A model generated the notes under the pieces. It worked only from the letters and a program-made list of their open reading frames with translations, did no database searches and was not told the origin of the DNA. 64,000 nt of DNA from Candidatus Microbacterium phytovorans (GTDB lineage: Bacteria > Actinomycetota > Actinomycetes > Actinomycetales > Microbacteriaceae), in NCBI GenBank assembly GCA_029202445.1, contig CP119321.1, positions 868,001-932,000 of the forward strand, read 5' to 3'. Below are positions 28,608-39,399 of this stretch, in pieces. The first letter of the stretch is position 1. Every line of letters starts with the position of its first letter. Both the position numbers and the translations under genes were made by a program.

Positions 28608-29825
28608 TCAGGCCGTCAGCGCCCGAACCACGGCGTCGGCGAGAAGCCGCCCTCTCAGCGTGAGGACGACGCGCCCGCGCACTGCGGCTGCGCCGTCGAT
28701 GAGACCGTCGGCAATGAGGGATGCCACGGCGCGCCGGCCTCCGCCAGTGAGATCGGAGACGGCGAGCCCGTCGGAGATGCGCGATCGCAGCAACACGCTC
28801 TCGAGCCTCCGAGCGGCCGCATCGGGGCGCTCGCGACCGGCCGCCGGCGAGGTGCCGGACGACACACGCTGCGCATAAGCGGCTGGATGCTTGACGTTCC
28901 ACCACCGCAGACCGTCTATGTGGCTGTGGGCGCCCGGACCGTACCCCCACCAGTCGTGCCCCTGCCAGTAGGCGAGGTTGTGCCGGGACCGTTGCCCGGG
29001 CGCCTTCGCCCAGTTGGAGACTTCGTACCAGGAGTAGCCCGCGCCGCCGAGCAGCTCGTCGGCCAACTCGTACATGTCCGCCTGCAGGTCGTCGTCGGGC
29101 GCGACGACCTCACCCCTGCGGATCTGACGTTCGAGCTTCGTGCCGTCCTCGATGATGAGGGCGTACGCGGAGATGTGATCGGGGTCGAGCGCCACGGCGC
29201 TCTCGAGCGAGCGCCGCCAGTCGTCGAGGCTCTCCCCCGGTGCCCCGTAGATGAGGTCGAGGCTGACCGCCAGGCCGGCCCGTCGAGCGGCGTCGACGGC
29301 CGCGTCGACGCCCGCAGGATCGTGAGTGCGGTCGAGCGCGGCCAGGACGTGCGGAACGGCGGACTGCATACCGATCGACAGGCGCGTCACGCCGGCATCC
29401 TTCAGACGCCGCGCCAGCAGCGGAGTGACCGTGTCGGGATTGGCCTCGACGGTGACCTCGGCATCCGCCGTGAGGGCGAACGTGGTACGGATGCCGTCGA
29501 GCATCCGAGCGAGGTCGTCGCCCGGGAGGAGCGTGGGGGTGCCGCCGCCGAAGAACACGGTCGCCGCAGGGCGAAGGGGGCCTCGTGCGCGGAGGACGTC
29601 CGCCGAGAGGGCGATCTCCCGCAGCACCTCGTCGGCGTACTCGTCCTGCCGGGCACCGCGCAGTTCGGTCGCCGTATAGGTGTTGAAATCGCAGTAGCCG
29701 CAGCGCACCCGACAGAAAGGCACGTGCAGGTAGACGCCGAAGGGCGTCTCCGGAGAGACGGTCACATCCGGCGGGAGCGACCCGTCGGCAGGGGCAGAGT
29801 CGCCCAGAGGCAGTGCCGCGCCCAT
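28608..29825 (-). CDS. hemW: heme chaperone HemW (radical SAM, formerly called coproporphyrinogen III oxidase-like)
   Basis: Radical SAM protein of 405 residues with CRVRCGYC (Cys38, Cys42, Cys45) binding the [4Fe-4S] cluster, GGGTPTLL for SAM, and a HemN-type C-terminal domain (SRHNLAYWQGHDWWGYGPGAHS). HemW members usually lack the extra Cys of true HemN and insert heme into respiratory enzymes. The start at 29825 overlaps the DUF1990 stop (TGATG); an upstream extension of the frame lies inside that gene. The order lepA-DUF1990-hemW-hrcA is typical. Confidence 0.93.
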   Translation of the reverse strand: MGAALPLGDSAPADGSLPPDVTVSPETPFGVYLHVPFCRVRCGYCDFNTYTATELRGARQDEYADEVLREIALSADVLRARGPLRPAATVFFGGGTPTLLPGDDLARMLDGIRTTFALTADAEVTVEANPDTVTPLLARRLKDAGVTRLSIGMQSAVPHVLAALDRTHDPAGVDAAVDAARRAGLAVSLDLIYGAPGESLDDWRRSLESAVALDPDHISAYALIIEDGTKLERQIRRGEVVAPDDDLQADMYELADELLGGAGYSWYEVSNWAKAPGQRSRHNLAYWQGHDWWGYGPGAHSHIDGLRWWNVKHPAAYAQRVSSGTSPAAGRERPDAAARRLESVLLRSRISDGLAVSDLTGGGRRAVASLIADGLIDGAAAVRGRVVLTLRGRLLADAVVRALTA

Positions 29826-30475
29826 CAGGCGGGTGTCGTGTACAGCGGCGACAACGCTCGCAGGTAGCCCTGGAACAACTCGCGTCGGCGACGCTTCACC
29901 AGGGCCGGCAGTAAGCGGTACAACGTCTTCACCGGGCGGTCGAAGGCGCGCACGGTGAACCACACCTCATCGGCATCCGTCCACTCCAACACGAAGGACT
30001 CCTCGCCGCTCACGACCGAGCCGCTGACGGTGCCGAGTCCGAAGCCGACGCGTCGTGGCTCTTCGATCACGTAGATCACGCGCAGCTGGGCGTCGGCGCG
30101 ATGCCCCTTCACGCGCCCGTGGACACGGACGGTCGTCCCGGCGCCCACATACGGGGTGCCGTCGGCGTCGAAGCGCTGGTCGGCCTCGAGCCTGCTGGGT
30201 GCGAGCGGTGTGCCCTCGGCGTCGAAGCTCACGCCCGAGTACATCGGTCCGGATGCCGGTCGGATATCCGAGACAGTGAGTCCCGCTCCCCGTAGCGCCG
30301 CCCAGGACAGGAGCGTGTCGGCCGAGGTCTCGAAACGTGCCTCGCCGCTTCCGATACGCCACGACGCCTCCGCGGGGAGACTCCGCTCGGGCGGATACCC
30401 CATGAGGTCGGCGGCCTGCGTGGCCCCGACGGCGGCGTAGTCCACCGTCCCGTCTTGGAAGCTTCCACGGCGCAT
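29825..30475 (-). CDS. DUF1990 family protein
   Basis: A 216-residue soluble protein with the DUF1990 pattern: DYAAVGATQAADLMGYPPE at the start, GVSFDAEGTPL mid-way, and EEPRRVGFGLGTVSGSVVSGEESF. Function is unknown; members are seen in bacteria and plants and have a START-like look. It is linked to hemW by a 1-nt overlap and follows lepA by 29 nt. The ATG at 30475 is the first in frame. Confidence 0.85.
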   Translation of the reverse strand: MRRGSFQDGTVDYAAVGATQAADLMGYPPERSLPAEASWRIGSGEARFETSADTLLSWAALRGAGLTVSDIRPASGPMYSGVSFDAEGTPLAPSRLEADQRFDADGTPYVGAGTTVRVHGRVKGHRADAQLRVIYVIEEPRRVGFGLGTVSGSVVSGEESFVLEWTDADEVWFTVRAFDRPVKTLYRLLPALVKRRRRELFQGYLRALSPLYTTPA

Positions 30476-30504
30476 GCGAACAGCCTACCTTCGCCTCTCG
30501 GGGG

Positions 30505-32355
<1,851 letters not shown>

Positions 32356-32364
32356 GTCCCGTGA

Positions 32365-32370
32365 AGTCTA
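32365..32370 (-). promoter_or_regulatory. -10 element of lepA
   Basis: TAGACT on the minus strand, nine bases before the lepA ATG. Initiation 6-8 nt downstream would leave a leader of 1-3 nt. Confidence 0.5.
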
Positions 32371-32588
32371 CCGGGGGCGCGTGGTGCTGCCGTCCGATCG
32401 ACGGGCAGACCTCAGCCCGCGCGGACAATACCCGACGAACCGCCGAACACGCCAGCGCATCAGCCCATGAGAAAGAGTTAACCGATTTGACACTTGTCGA
32501 AGTCCGCGTGCCCACAGGATGCTCAATCTGGCGGCCGAAGCCTGCGCGATCCTCCCTGCCGCGCGCGGACCGCCTCGGAGACGACGAC
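32371..32588. other. intergenic region between divergent lepA and the secreted nuclease gene
   Basis: About 220 nt without a gene. The only promoter-like motif for the plus-strand gene is TTGACA at 32487-32492, but no -10 follows at normal spacing (CAGGAT is 22 nt away). GTTAACC just before it faintly recalls half of a Pho box, without a clear direct repeat. GGAG at 32577-32581 serves as the ribosome site. Confidence 0.5.
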
Positions 32589-35500
32589 ATGCACACAGCA
32601 GAGTTCCGTTCGCCCCTGCGTCCGCGCACGCGCTGGCTGGCCGGTTCCACGGCCGCAGCCCTCGCGGTCGCCGGCCTCGTCGCGCTGCCGACCGCGGCAG
32701 GCGCCGCCGTGTCGGCGGAAGCGCCCATCGTGATTTCGGAGGTGTACGGCGGCGGCGGCAACAACGGCGGCGCGTACAACCGCGACTTCGTGGAGTTGGC
32801 CAACGTCACGGATGCCGAGATCGACCTCGACGGCTGGAGCATACAGTACGCCTCGGCCACCGGCGCCACGTGGCAGGTGACGGCGCTGGACGGCGTCTCC
32901 GTGCCCGCGGGCGACCGGCTGCTGATCGGTCAGGCGTACGGGTCCGACCGCACGCTGCCCGGGTTCGAGGCGGATGTCGACGGCGCCATCGCCCTCAGAG
33001 GCACGCAGGGCAAGGTCGCCCTCGTGGAAGGAACCGCGGCCCTCTCCGGCTCGACGGGACTGGTCGACCTCGCACAGGTTGTCGACTTCGTCGGCTGGGG
33101 CGGAGCGACGCACTTCGCGGGCACCGCCGCTGCGCCGGCGACCACGAACGGCACGAGCATCTCGCGCAACGGCGACGACGCCAATACGGCCGACAACGCG
33201 GCCGACTTCACGGCCGGCGTGCCGACGCCTGCGGGCGCGGACGACGGCGGCCCGACCCCCACCCCGACACCGACGCCCACGCCGACGCCGACGCCGACGG
33301 AAGACCCGGAGATGGTCGCGATCGCGGATATCCAGGGCACGGGTGACGCCTCGCCGCTGGCCGGCGCCACCGTGACGACGACCGGAGTCGTGACGGCCCA
33401 CTACCCGACCGGCGGGTTCGACGGCTATGTGATCCAGACCGCCGGCACCGGCGGTGACATCGACCTCGACACCCACAGCGCGTCGGACGCCGTCTTCGTC
33501 TATGCGCCCGGCGCCGTCGGCGAGGTCGCCCTCGGCGACACGGTCGAGGTCACCGGGGTCGTCTCCGAGTGGAACGGTCTCACCGAGATCACGGTCCGCG
33601 CCGGTGCTGCGAAGGTCATCGCCGATGCCGAAGCTCCCGTGCCTGCGACGGTGGCCTGGCCCACGACGAACGCGCAGCGGGAGACCCTCGAGTCGATGCT
33701 CGTCGCGCCGCAGGGCTCGTTCACGGTCAGCAACACCTACGCCACCAACCAGTACGGCGAAGTGGGACTGGCCGCAGGCGACGCGCCGCTGCGCCAGCCC
33801 ACCGATGTGGCGCCGCCGGGCAGCGCCGAGGCAGCCGACGTGGCCGCCGACAACGCCGCACGCGCCGTCGCGCTCGATGACGGAGCGAGCACCAACTTCC
33901 TCTCCGCGGCCAACAGCGGCCTCACCCCGGCCTATGTCTCGCTGGCCGAGCCGATTGTCGTCGGCGCATCGGTGACGTTCACCGACCCGGTGATCGTCGA
34001 CTACCGCAACAACACGTGGAAGCTGAACCCGTCGGCTCCGCTCGCCGCGGACGGGATGGGTACCGACGGCGTCGTGTTCGACAACCCGCGCACGTCCGCT
34101 CCGGACGAGGTCGGCGGCGACATCTCCGTCGCGTCGTTCAACGTTCTGAACTACTTCACGACCCTCGGTACGGAGTCGGCCTCGTGCGTCGCGTACACCG
34201 ATCGCTTCGGCGACGGCGTCACCGTCCGCGAGGGCTGCGACCAGCGCGGAGCATGGGATGCCGACGACCTCGCGCGCCAGCAGGCCAAGCTCGTCGCCGC
34301 CATCAACGCGCTCGACGCCGATGTCGTCGGTCTCATGGAGATCGAGAACTCGGCAGCCCTCGGTGAAGAGACCGACGAGGCGACGGCGACGCTCGTCGCA
34401 GCGCTGAACGCCGCGGCAGGCGAGGACCGCTGGGCGTTCGTCCCGTCCTCGGACGAGCTGCCTCCGGCATCCGAGCAGGACGTCATCACCAACGCGATCA
34501 TCTACCAGCCGGATGCCGTGAGCACGGTCGGGTCCGCGCGGGCGCTGGGCGACCAGAGCGCCGACGGCGAGGCCTTCGGAAACGCGCGCGAGCCGCTCGG
34601 ACAGGTGTTCGCTCCCGCCGGCGGTGGCGACGAGCTTCTCTTCGTCGTCAATCACTTCAAGTCGAAGGGTTCGGCCGGTCCGTGGCCGGGCGACGTGGAC
34701 GCCGGAGACGGCCAGGGCTCGTCGAACGAGTCGCGCGTACGCCAGGCGACGGCGCTGCGCGACTGGATCGAAGAGATCCAGGGCGACGTGGCGGCCGTTG
34801 CCCTCGCGGGTGACTTCAACTCGTACGGGCAGGAAGATCCTCTGCAGGTGCTGTACGCAGCGGGTTACACCGACGTGGAGCAGCACTTCGAGGTCGACTC
34901 GTCCTCGTACAGCTTCTCCGGACTGTCGGGCTCGCTCGACCACGTCCTCCTCAACGACGCCGCCCTGGCGCGTGCCACGGGTGCCGACATCTGGAACATC
35001 AACTCCGGCGAGTCCGTCGCCCTCGAGTACAGCCGATTCCGCTCGCACGGCACCGAGTTCTTCGCGAACGACGTGTACCGCTCGAGCGACCACGACCCGG
35101 TGCTCGTGGGGCTGTCGGCCGAGGCCGCTCCCGTCGAGCTGACCCTGCTCGGCATCAACGACTTCCACGGACGCATCGACGCCAATACGGTGGCGTTCGC
35201 CGGCACCGTGGAACAGCTGAGGGATGCCGCAGACGGACCGACGCTGTTCCTGTCGGCCGGAGACAACATCGGCGCATCGCTGTTCGCCTCCTCCGTCGCG
35301 CAGGACAAGCCCACGATCGACGTGCTCAACGCGCTCGGTCTGGAGGCGACGGCCGTCGGCAACCACGAGTTCGACCGCGGTTTCGCCGATCTGGAGGGGC
35401 GTGTCACCGACGCGTCGGACTACCCGCAGCTGGGCGCCAACGTCTACCTCGCCGGAACGCAGACCCCCGCGCTCCCCGAGTACGCCCTGCGGGAGGCGGA

Positions 35501-37328
35501 CGGTGTGACGGTCGGCATCATCGGCGCGGTGACGGAAGAGACGCCGTCGCTCGTGTCGCCGGCCGGGATCACCGATCTGGAGTTCGGCGACCCCGTCGCC
35601 GCCGTCAACCGCGTCGCTGCGCAGCTGAGCGACGGAGACGACGCCAACGGTGAGGCCGACGTGATCATCGCGCTCTACCACGAGGGCGCCGGCGCGGGAA
35701 CCCCGGACGGTGCCACGTTCGAGCAAGAGCTCGCCGCGGGCGGTCCCTTCGCCGCCCTGGTGAACGACACCTCCCCCGAGGTCGACGCGCTCTTCACCGG
35801 CCACACCCACAAGGAGTACGCGTGGTCGGCGCCCATCCCCGGCACCGATCGCACCCGTCCGGTCGTGCAGACCGGCTCTTACGGAGGCAACATCGGAGAG
35901 ATCGTGCTCTCGATCGACGGCGGCGACGTGACCGCCCACACCGAGCGGATCGTGCCCCGCACGACGACGCCCGCCGCCGACCTCATCGCCGCCTATCCGC
36001 GCGTCGCGGAGGTGGATCGCATCGTCCAGGCCGCTCGTGCGGCGGCCGCCGAGGTGGGCAACACGGCGATCGGAGAGGTGTCGGGCGACATCACGACCGC
36101 CTACGCCGGTGGATCGTTCGTGGGCGGCGTCTGGACGGGCGGTTCCCGCGATGACCGGGCCTCGGAGTCGGCGCTCGGCAACACGGTTGCCAACATGCTG
36201 CGCGACTCGCTCTCCACGCTCCCCCAGGGCGCGCAGATCGGTGTCACGAACCCGGGTGGCCTGCGCGCCGACCTGTGGGACACGCAGGCCGAGTTCGGCG
36301 CCACGGCGATCCCGGGGCTGGCCGACGGCACGGTCTCGTTCTCGCAAGCCAATGCCGTGCTGCCGTTCAACAACACTCTCGCCCTCGTCACCCTGACCGG
36401 TGAGCAGTTCACGACGCTGCTGGAGCAGCAGTGGCAACGCGACGCGCAGGGCAATGTCCCTCAGCGCCCGTATCTCCAGCTGGGGCTGTCGGACAACGTG
36501 TCGTACACGTACGACGCGACGCTTCCGGAAGGGTCGCGCGTCACCTCGGTCACGGTCGACGGTCAGCCGCTCGATCCCGCCGCAGAGTACCGCGTCGGCA
36601 CCTTCTCGTTCCTGGCGACGGGAGGCGACAACTTCCGCGCATTCACCGAGGGGTCGGACTACGTGGACACCGGCCTCCTCGACTACGAGGCGTGGATGGA
36701 CTACATCGCCGACGGCTCGCCCCTGGCACCCGACTTCGCCAAGCACGCCGTGCAGGTCGCCGGATCCCCGGAGACCGCGACCGCCGGTGACACCGTCACC
36801 TTCCAGGTCAGCGGCATCAACATGACCAGTCGTGGCGCACCGGAGAACACGTCGCTCGCGGTGACCATCGGTGACACCGAGCTCGGTGAGGTCCCGGTCA
36901 CCGCGGGTGCGGCATCCGTGTCGGTCGCTCTTCCGGCCGACCTCCCCGCCGGACCCACGGTGATCACCCTCACCGCGCCGGACTCGGGCACGGTGGTGCG
37001 AGTCGCCCTCGAGGTCGAAGCGGCCGTCGAGCCGCAGGCGACGACGACACGTCTGGCCGCGCTTCTCCCCGTGCACATCAACCGGCTCCTGCCGACGACG
37101 CTCGTCGCGTACGTCGACCAGGAGGAAGGCTCGCCGGAGGGTGTGGTGGAGTTCCGTGAGGGCACTGAGGTGGTCGCGACGGTTCCTGTCCGACGGGGCT
37201 TCGCCGCCTACACGCTCGGCAAGCTGAGCCGTGGCACTCACCAGTACACGGCCGTCTTCGTGCCGGCCGATCCGACCGTCTCCAGCGGCTCCACGAGCAA
37301 GGCGGTGCGTGTGAGGGTGGTGTTCTGA
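32589..37328 (+). CDS. secreted ExeM/NucH-type endonuclease fused to 5'-nucleotidase
   Basis: A 1579-residue exported enzyme. In order: signal peptide (1 to about 39, RPRTRW then a hydrophobic stretch and AGAA), lamin-tail-like domain (about 45-170, IVISEVYGGGGNNGG), Pro-Thr repeat linker (222-237), ExeM N-terminal beta region (about 240-480), an endonuclease/exonuclease/phosphatase domain (about 510-845; ASFNVLN, MEIEN, GDFNSYG, SDHDP), and a UshA-like 5'-nucleotidase (about 850-1400; NDFHGRID 857-864, GDN 891-893, GNHEFDR 924-930). The last 170 residues look Ig-like; there is no LPXTG or final membrane helix. It likely degrades extracellular DNA and frees phosphate and nucleosides. The ATG has GGAG upstream. 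Confidence 0.93.
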   Translation: MHTAEFRSPLRPRTRWLAGSTAAALAVAGLVALPTAAGAAVSAEAPIVISEVYGGGGNNGGAYNRDFVELANVTDAEIDLDGWSIQYASATGATWQVTALDGVSVPAGDRLLIGQAYGSDRTLPGFEADVDGAIALRGTQGKVALVEGTAALSGSTGLVDLAQVVDFVGWGGATHFAGTAAAPATTNGTSISRNGDDANTADNAADFTAGVPTPAGADDGGPTPTPTPTPTPTPTPTEDPEMVAIADIQGTGDASPLAGATVTTTGVVTAHYPTGGFDGYVIQTAGTGGDIDLDTHSASDAVFVYAPGAVGEVALGDTVEVTGVVSEWNGLTEITVRAGAAKVIADAEAPVPATVAWPTTNAQRETLESMLVAPQGSFTVSNTYATNQYGEVGLAAGDAPLRQPTDVAPPGSAEAADVAADNAARAVALDDGASTNFLSAANSGLTPAYVSLAEPIVVGASVTFTDPVIVDYRNNTWKLNPSAPLAADGMGTDGVVFDNPRTSAPDEVGGDISVASFNVLNYFTTLGTESASCVAYTDRFGDGVTVREGCDQRGAWDADDLARQQAKLVAAINALDADVVGLMEIENSAALGEETDEATATLVAALNAAAGEDRWAFVPSSDELPPASEQDVITNAIIYQPDAVSTVGSARALGDQSADGEAFGNAREPLGQVFAPAGGGDELLFVVNHFKSKGSAGPWPGDVDAGDGQGSSNESRVRQATALRDWIEEIQGDVAAVALAGDFNSYGQEDPLQVLYAAGYTDVEQHFEVDSSSYSFSGLSGSLDHVLLNDAALARATGADIWNINSGESVALEYSRFRSHGTEFFANDVYRSSDHDPVLVGLSAEAAPVELTLLGINDFHGRIDANTVAFAGTVEQLRDAADGPTLFLSAGDNIGASLFASSVAQDKPTIDVLNALGLEATAVGNHEFDRGFADLEGRVTDASDYPQLGANVYLAGTQTPALPEYALREADGVTVGIIGAVTEETPSLVSPAGITDLEFGDPVAAVNRVAAQLSDGDDANGEADVIIALYHEGAGAGTPDGATFEQELAAGGPFAALVNDTSPEVDALFTGHTHKEYAWSAPIPGTDRTRPVVQTGSYGGNIGEIVLSIDGGDVTAHTERIVPRTTTPAADLIAAYPRVAEVDRIVQAARAAAAEVGNTAIGEVSGDITTAYAGGSFVGGVWTGGSRDDRASESALGNTVANMLRDSLSTLPQGAQIGVTNPGGLRADLWDTQAEFGATAIPGLADGTVSFSQANAVLPFNNTLALVTLTGEQFTTLLEQQWQRDAQGNVPQRPYLQLGLSDNVSYTYDATLPEGSRVTSVTVDGQPLDPAAEYRVGTFSFLATGGDNFRAFTEGSDYVDTGLLDYEAWMDYIADGSPLAPDFAKHAVQVAGSPETATAGDTVTFQVSGINMTSRGAPENTSLAVTIGDTELGEVPVTAGAASVSVALPADLPAGPTVITLTAPDSGTVVRVALEVEAAVEPQATTTRLAALLPVHINRLLPTTLVAYVDQEEGSPEGVVEFREGTEVVATVPVRRGFAAYTLGKLSRGTHQYTAVFVPADPTVSSGSTSKAVRVRVVF
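33252..33299 (+). repeat. Pro-Thr dipeptide repeat in the nuclease linker
   Basis: Eight CCG/CCC-ACN codon pairs encode (Pro-Thr)8 between the lamin-tail-like and ExeM regions. Such simple repeats vary in length by slippage and form stiff extracellular linkers. Confidence 0.9.
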
Positions 37329-37362
37329 CCCCGTCCTCCCGCCGGAGGCATTCCGAATCGAG

Positions 37363-37391
37363 CGGGCTCGCGACACGGCGTCGCGGGCCCG
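37363..37391 (+). terminator. hairpin terminator after the nuclease gene
   Basis: A 12-bp stem, CGGGCTCGCGAC with GTCGCGGGCCCG (one T-G pair), around ACGGC, 34 nt after the stop. There is no T tract, as is frequent in actinobacteria. It separates the nuclease from the hydrolase promoter. Confidence 0.65.
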
Positions 37392-37410
37392 TTCGACGTG
37401 TGACGACTCG

Positions 37411-37416
37411 TAGGCT
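37411..37416 (+). promoter_or_regulatory. -10 element of the alpha/beta hydrolase gene, probably leaderless
   Basis: TAGGCT, then six bases (GGACAG), then ATG at 37423. The same hexamer and spacing precede def, the DedA gene and the SRAP gene. Confidence 0.6.
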
Positions 37417-37422
37417 GGACAG

Positions 37423-38160
37423 ATGGTGACGCACGTGGTGATGGTGCACGGCATTCGCACCTCCGCCACCATGTGGCGCTCGCAAGTCGCTCATCTGAAC
37501 GAACGCGGCATCCCCGCCACCGCTGTCGACCTGCCCGGTCACGGCACACGGATGTCCGAGGAGTTCACCCTCGACGAGGCGTTCGCGACCATCGATCACG
37601 CGGTCCGCGGTGCCGCTGAGCGCGGTCCGGTGCTGCTCGTCGGACATTCCATGGGTGGACTCCTCTCCCTCGCCTACGCGGGTCGCGAGGACAAGCCGCC
37701 CATCGACGCCTTCATCGCAGCGTCGTGCACGGCCCTCCCGCGCGGCGTCGGCCTCGCCACCTACCGAGCGTTGGCACGAGGATTCGACCGACTTCCTCGC
37801 CGTGGTCAGGGCATCGCGGACTGGGTGCTCGATCGCACGCTTCCCGCCGAGACTCGCCAGGACTTCGGCGCCGGCGGCTACGCGTATGACGCGCAGGACG
37901 TCGCGCTCCGGACTCTCTCGGTGCTGGATCTCCTCGCCGCGCTCGGCCGAATCGATGTGCCGACCTGGTTCATCAACGGACAGTACGACCAGCTGCGCGC
38001 GAACGAGCGCCTCTTCCTCAGGCTCGTCCCGAACGCGGAACTGATCGTGGTCCCGCGAACGAGCCATCTGGTCACCGCGATGCGACCTCGGGTCTTCAAC
38101 GCCCTCCTCGACCTGGCCGTGGCGACCATCGACGTCGCCGCGGCCGACTCAGTCGGCTGA
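37423..38160 (+). CDS. alpha/beta fold hydrolase
   Basis: A 245-residue cytoplasmic serine hydrolase. The nucleophile elbow is GHSMGG with Ser76, the acid is probably Asp189 (NGQYDQLR), the base His215 (RTSHL), and the oxyanion HGxxxxxxxW motif is at the N-terminus (HGIRTSATMW). The substrate is unknown. It is transcribed from a likely leaderless promoter. Its last 12 nt overlap the convergent MFS gene, an unusual tail-to-tail arrangement. Confidence 0.88.
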   Translation: MVTHVVMVHGIRTSATMWRSQVAHLNERGIPATAVDLPGHGTRMSEEFTLDEAFATIDHAVRGAAERGPVLLVGHSMGGLLSLAYAGREDKPPIDAFIAASCTALPRGVGLATYRALARGFDRLPRRGQGIADWVLDRTLPAETRQDFGAGGYAYDAQDVALRTLSVLDLLAALGRIDVPTWFINGQYDQLRANERLFLRLVPNAELIVVPRTSHLVTAMRPRVFNALLDLAVATIDVAAADSVG

Positions 38161-39399
38161 GGCTCTTCCCCCGGTTCGGGCATTCCCACGGATGCGGAGG
38201 GTCGCGAGCCCCCCGAGCGCGGACAGAACGGCGCCGACCGCGAAGAGCAGCCAGAACCCTCCGACGAGGGCGACGAGTCCCGCACCGATGAGCGGCCCGA
38301 GAAGTTGCCCGAGGCTCGCCGCGACGTTGACGAAGCCGAGGTCGCGGGCGTGATCGTCCGGGAACGGCAAGAGGTCGGTCGCGAGGGCCAGGCCGACCGA
38401 CATGTAGGCGCCGTATCCGACGCCGAGGAGCGCAGCGGAGACGAAGGCGACCTCCAACGACGGAGCGACGGCCAGGAGGAGGGATGCCGCGGCCTGCACC
38501 ATCGCGGCTCCCACCACCCAGCCGATCCTCCGGCCGGACCTGTCCGATAGCCGACCGGACAGCACCGACGCGGCCACGACGAAGACCGTGTAGACGACGA
38601 TGAGCAGGAGAAGCTGCTCCTCGGCCGCCTCCGGCGACTGCCCCACTCCATACAAGAGGAAGAACAGCAGCAGGCCGGTACCCAGTGCGTTGCCGATGTT
38701 CACGACGAGGCGGCCCGTGAGCAACCAGGCGAAGTCGTGGTTGCGGAGCGCCGCCGTCCGTTGAGCGAGTCCGCGGGGCGCACGTGCGGCTTCGGAGGCC
38801 GACGGGGACGGCGGATCGGGGAGGATGAGGGCTGCGCTCAGACCCGCGACCGCGAGGAAGCCCGCGAGCACGAGGTATCCCCCGAACGTGCCGAGCCCGA
38901 GGAGAACGATCGCCCCGACACCCAGCACGATCCCGACGGCCTGCGAGGAGGCGATGGCTGCCGACGCCGCGCCGCGCTGCGTGGTGAGCTGGTCGGCGAT
39001 GAGCGCCGTGAAGGCGGAGGCCGCGACGGCCGTGCCCACCGACACTCCGATCCACGCGGCGCCTACCAGCCACGGACCGTTTGCTCCGGCCAGGCAGACG
39101 AGGGAGACCGTGGCGAGGGCGATTCCCGCCAGGGCCCACGGTCGACGTCGCCCTCGTGCGCCTCGCGTACGGTCGGACAGTCCACCGGCGACAGGTCCGG
39201 CGACGACGGCGGCGATGCCCCCCACCGCGAGGACCAGTCCCGACGACACCACTCCCGCGATCCAGCCGACGGCGTCGTCGGGCGTGTTCAACTGCAGCGG
39301 GATCAGCAGCTGCAGTGGCGTGAGCTGCACGGTCCACAGCGCGAGCCAGGCGAGGGTGAACAGCGCGAACCACTGCCGGCCCACGCGCGGCGGCGTCAT
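38149..39399 (-). CDS. major facilitator superfamily transporter
   Basis: A 416-residue permease of about 12 helices, with the loop 2-3 motif GGLSDRTRGARGRRRPW and its counterpart GRLSDRSGRRIGW in the second half. The start at 39399 forms an ATGA overlap with the beta-glucosidase stop; an earlier in-frame GTG is not needed. Coupling with a GH1 enzyme suggests import of beta-glucosides or related sugars, but no sugar-specific motif is seen. It overlaps the end of the hydrolase gene on the other strand. Confidence 0.88.
   Translation of the reverse strand: MTPPRVGRQWFALFTLAWLALWTVQLTPLQLLIPLQLNTPDDAVGWIAGVVSSGLVLAVGGIAAVVAGPVAGGLSDRTRGARGRRRPWALAGIALATVSLVCLAGANGPWLVGAAWIGVSVGTAVAASAFTALIADQLTTQRGAASAAIASSQAVGIVLGVGAIVLLGLGTFGGYLVLAGFLAVAGLSAALILPDPPSPSASEAARAPRGLAQRTAALRNHDFAWLLTGRLVVNIGNALGTGLLLFFLLYGVGQSPEAAEEQLLLLIVVYTVFVVAASVLSGRLSDRSGRRIGWVVGAAMVQAAASLLLAVAPSLEVAFVSAALLGVGYGAYMSVGLALATDLLPFPDDHARDLGFVNVAASLGQLLGPLIGAGLVALVGGFWLLFAVGAVLSALGGLATLRIRGNARTGGRASAD

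Noticed and set aside
32471..32500. Possible Pho box or SigA promoter before the nuclease gene
   Set aside because: GTTAACC is not followed by a matching direct repeat, and TTGACA lacks a -10 at acceptable spacing.
32523..37472. Very long open frame antisense to the secreted nuclease gene (about 1650 codons)
   Set aside because: It is a by-product of GC-rich codon usage on the opposite strand: no family resemblance, Arg/Gly-heavy composition, no ribosome site, while the plus strand shows clear domains.
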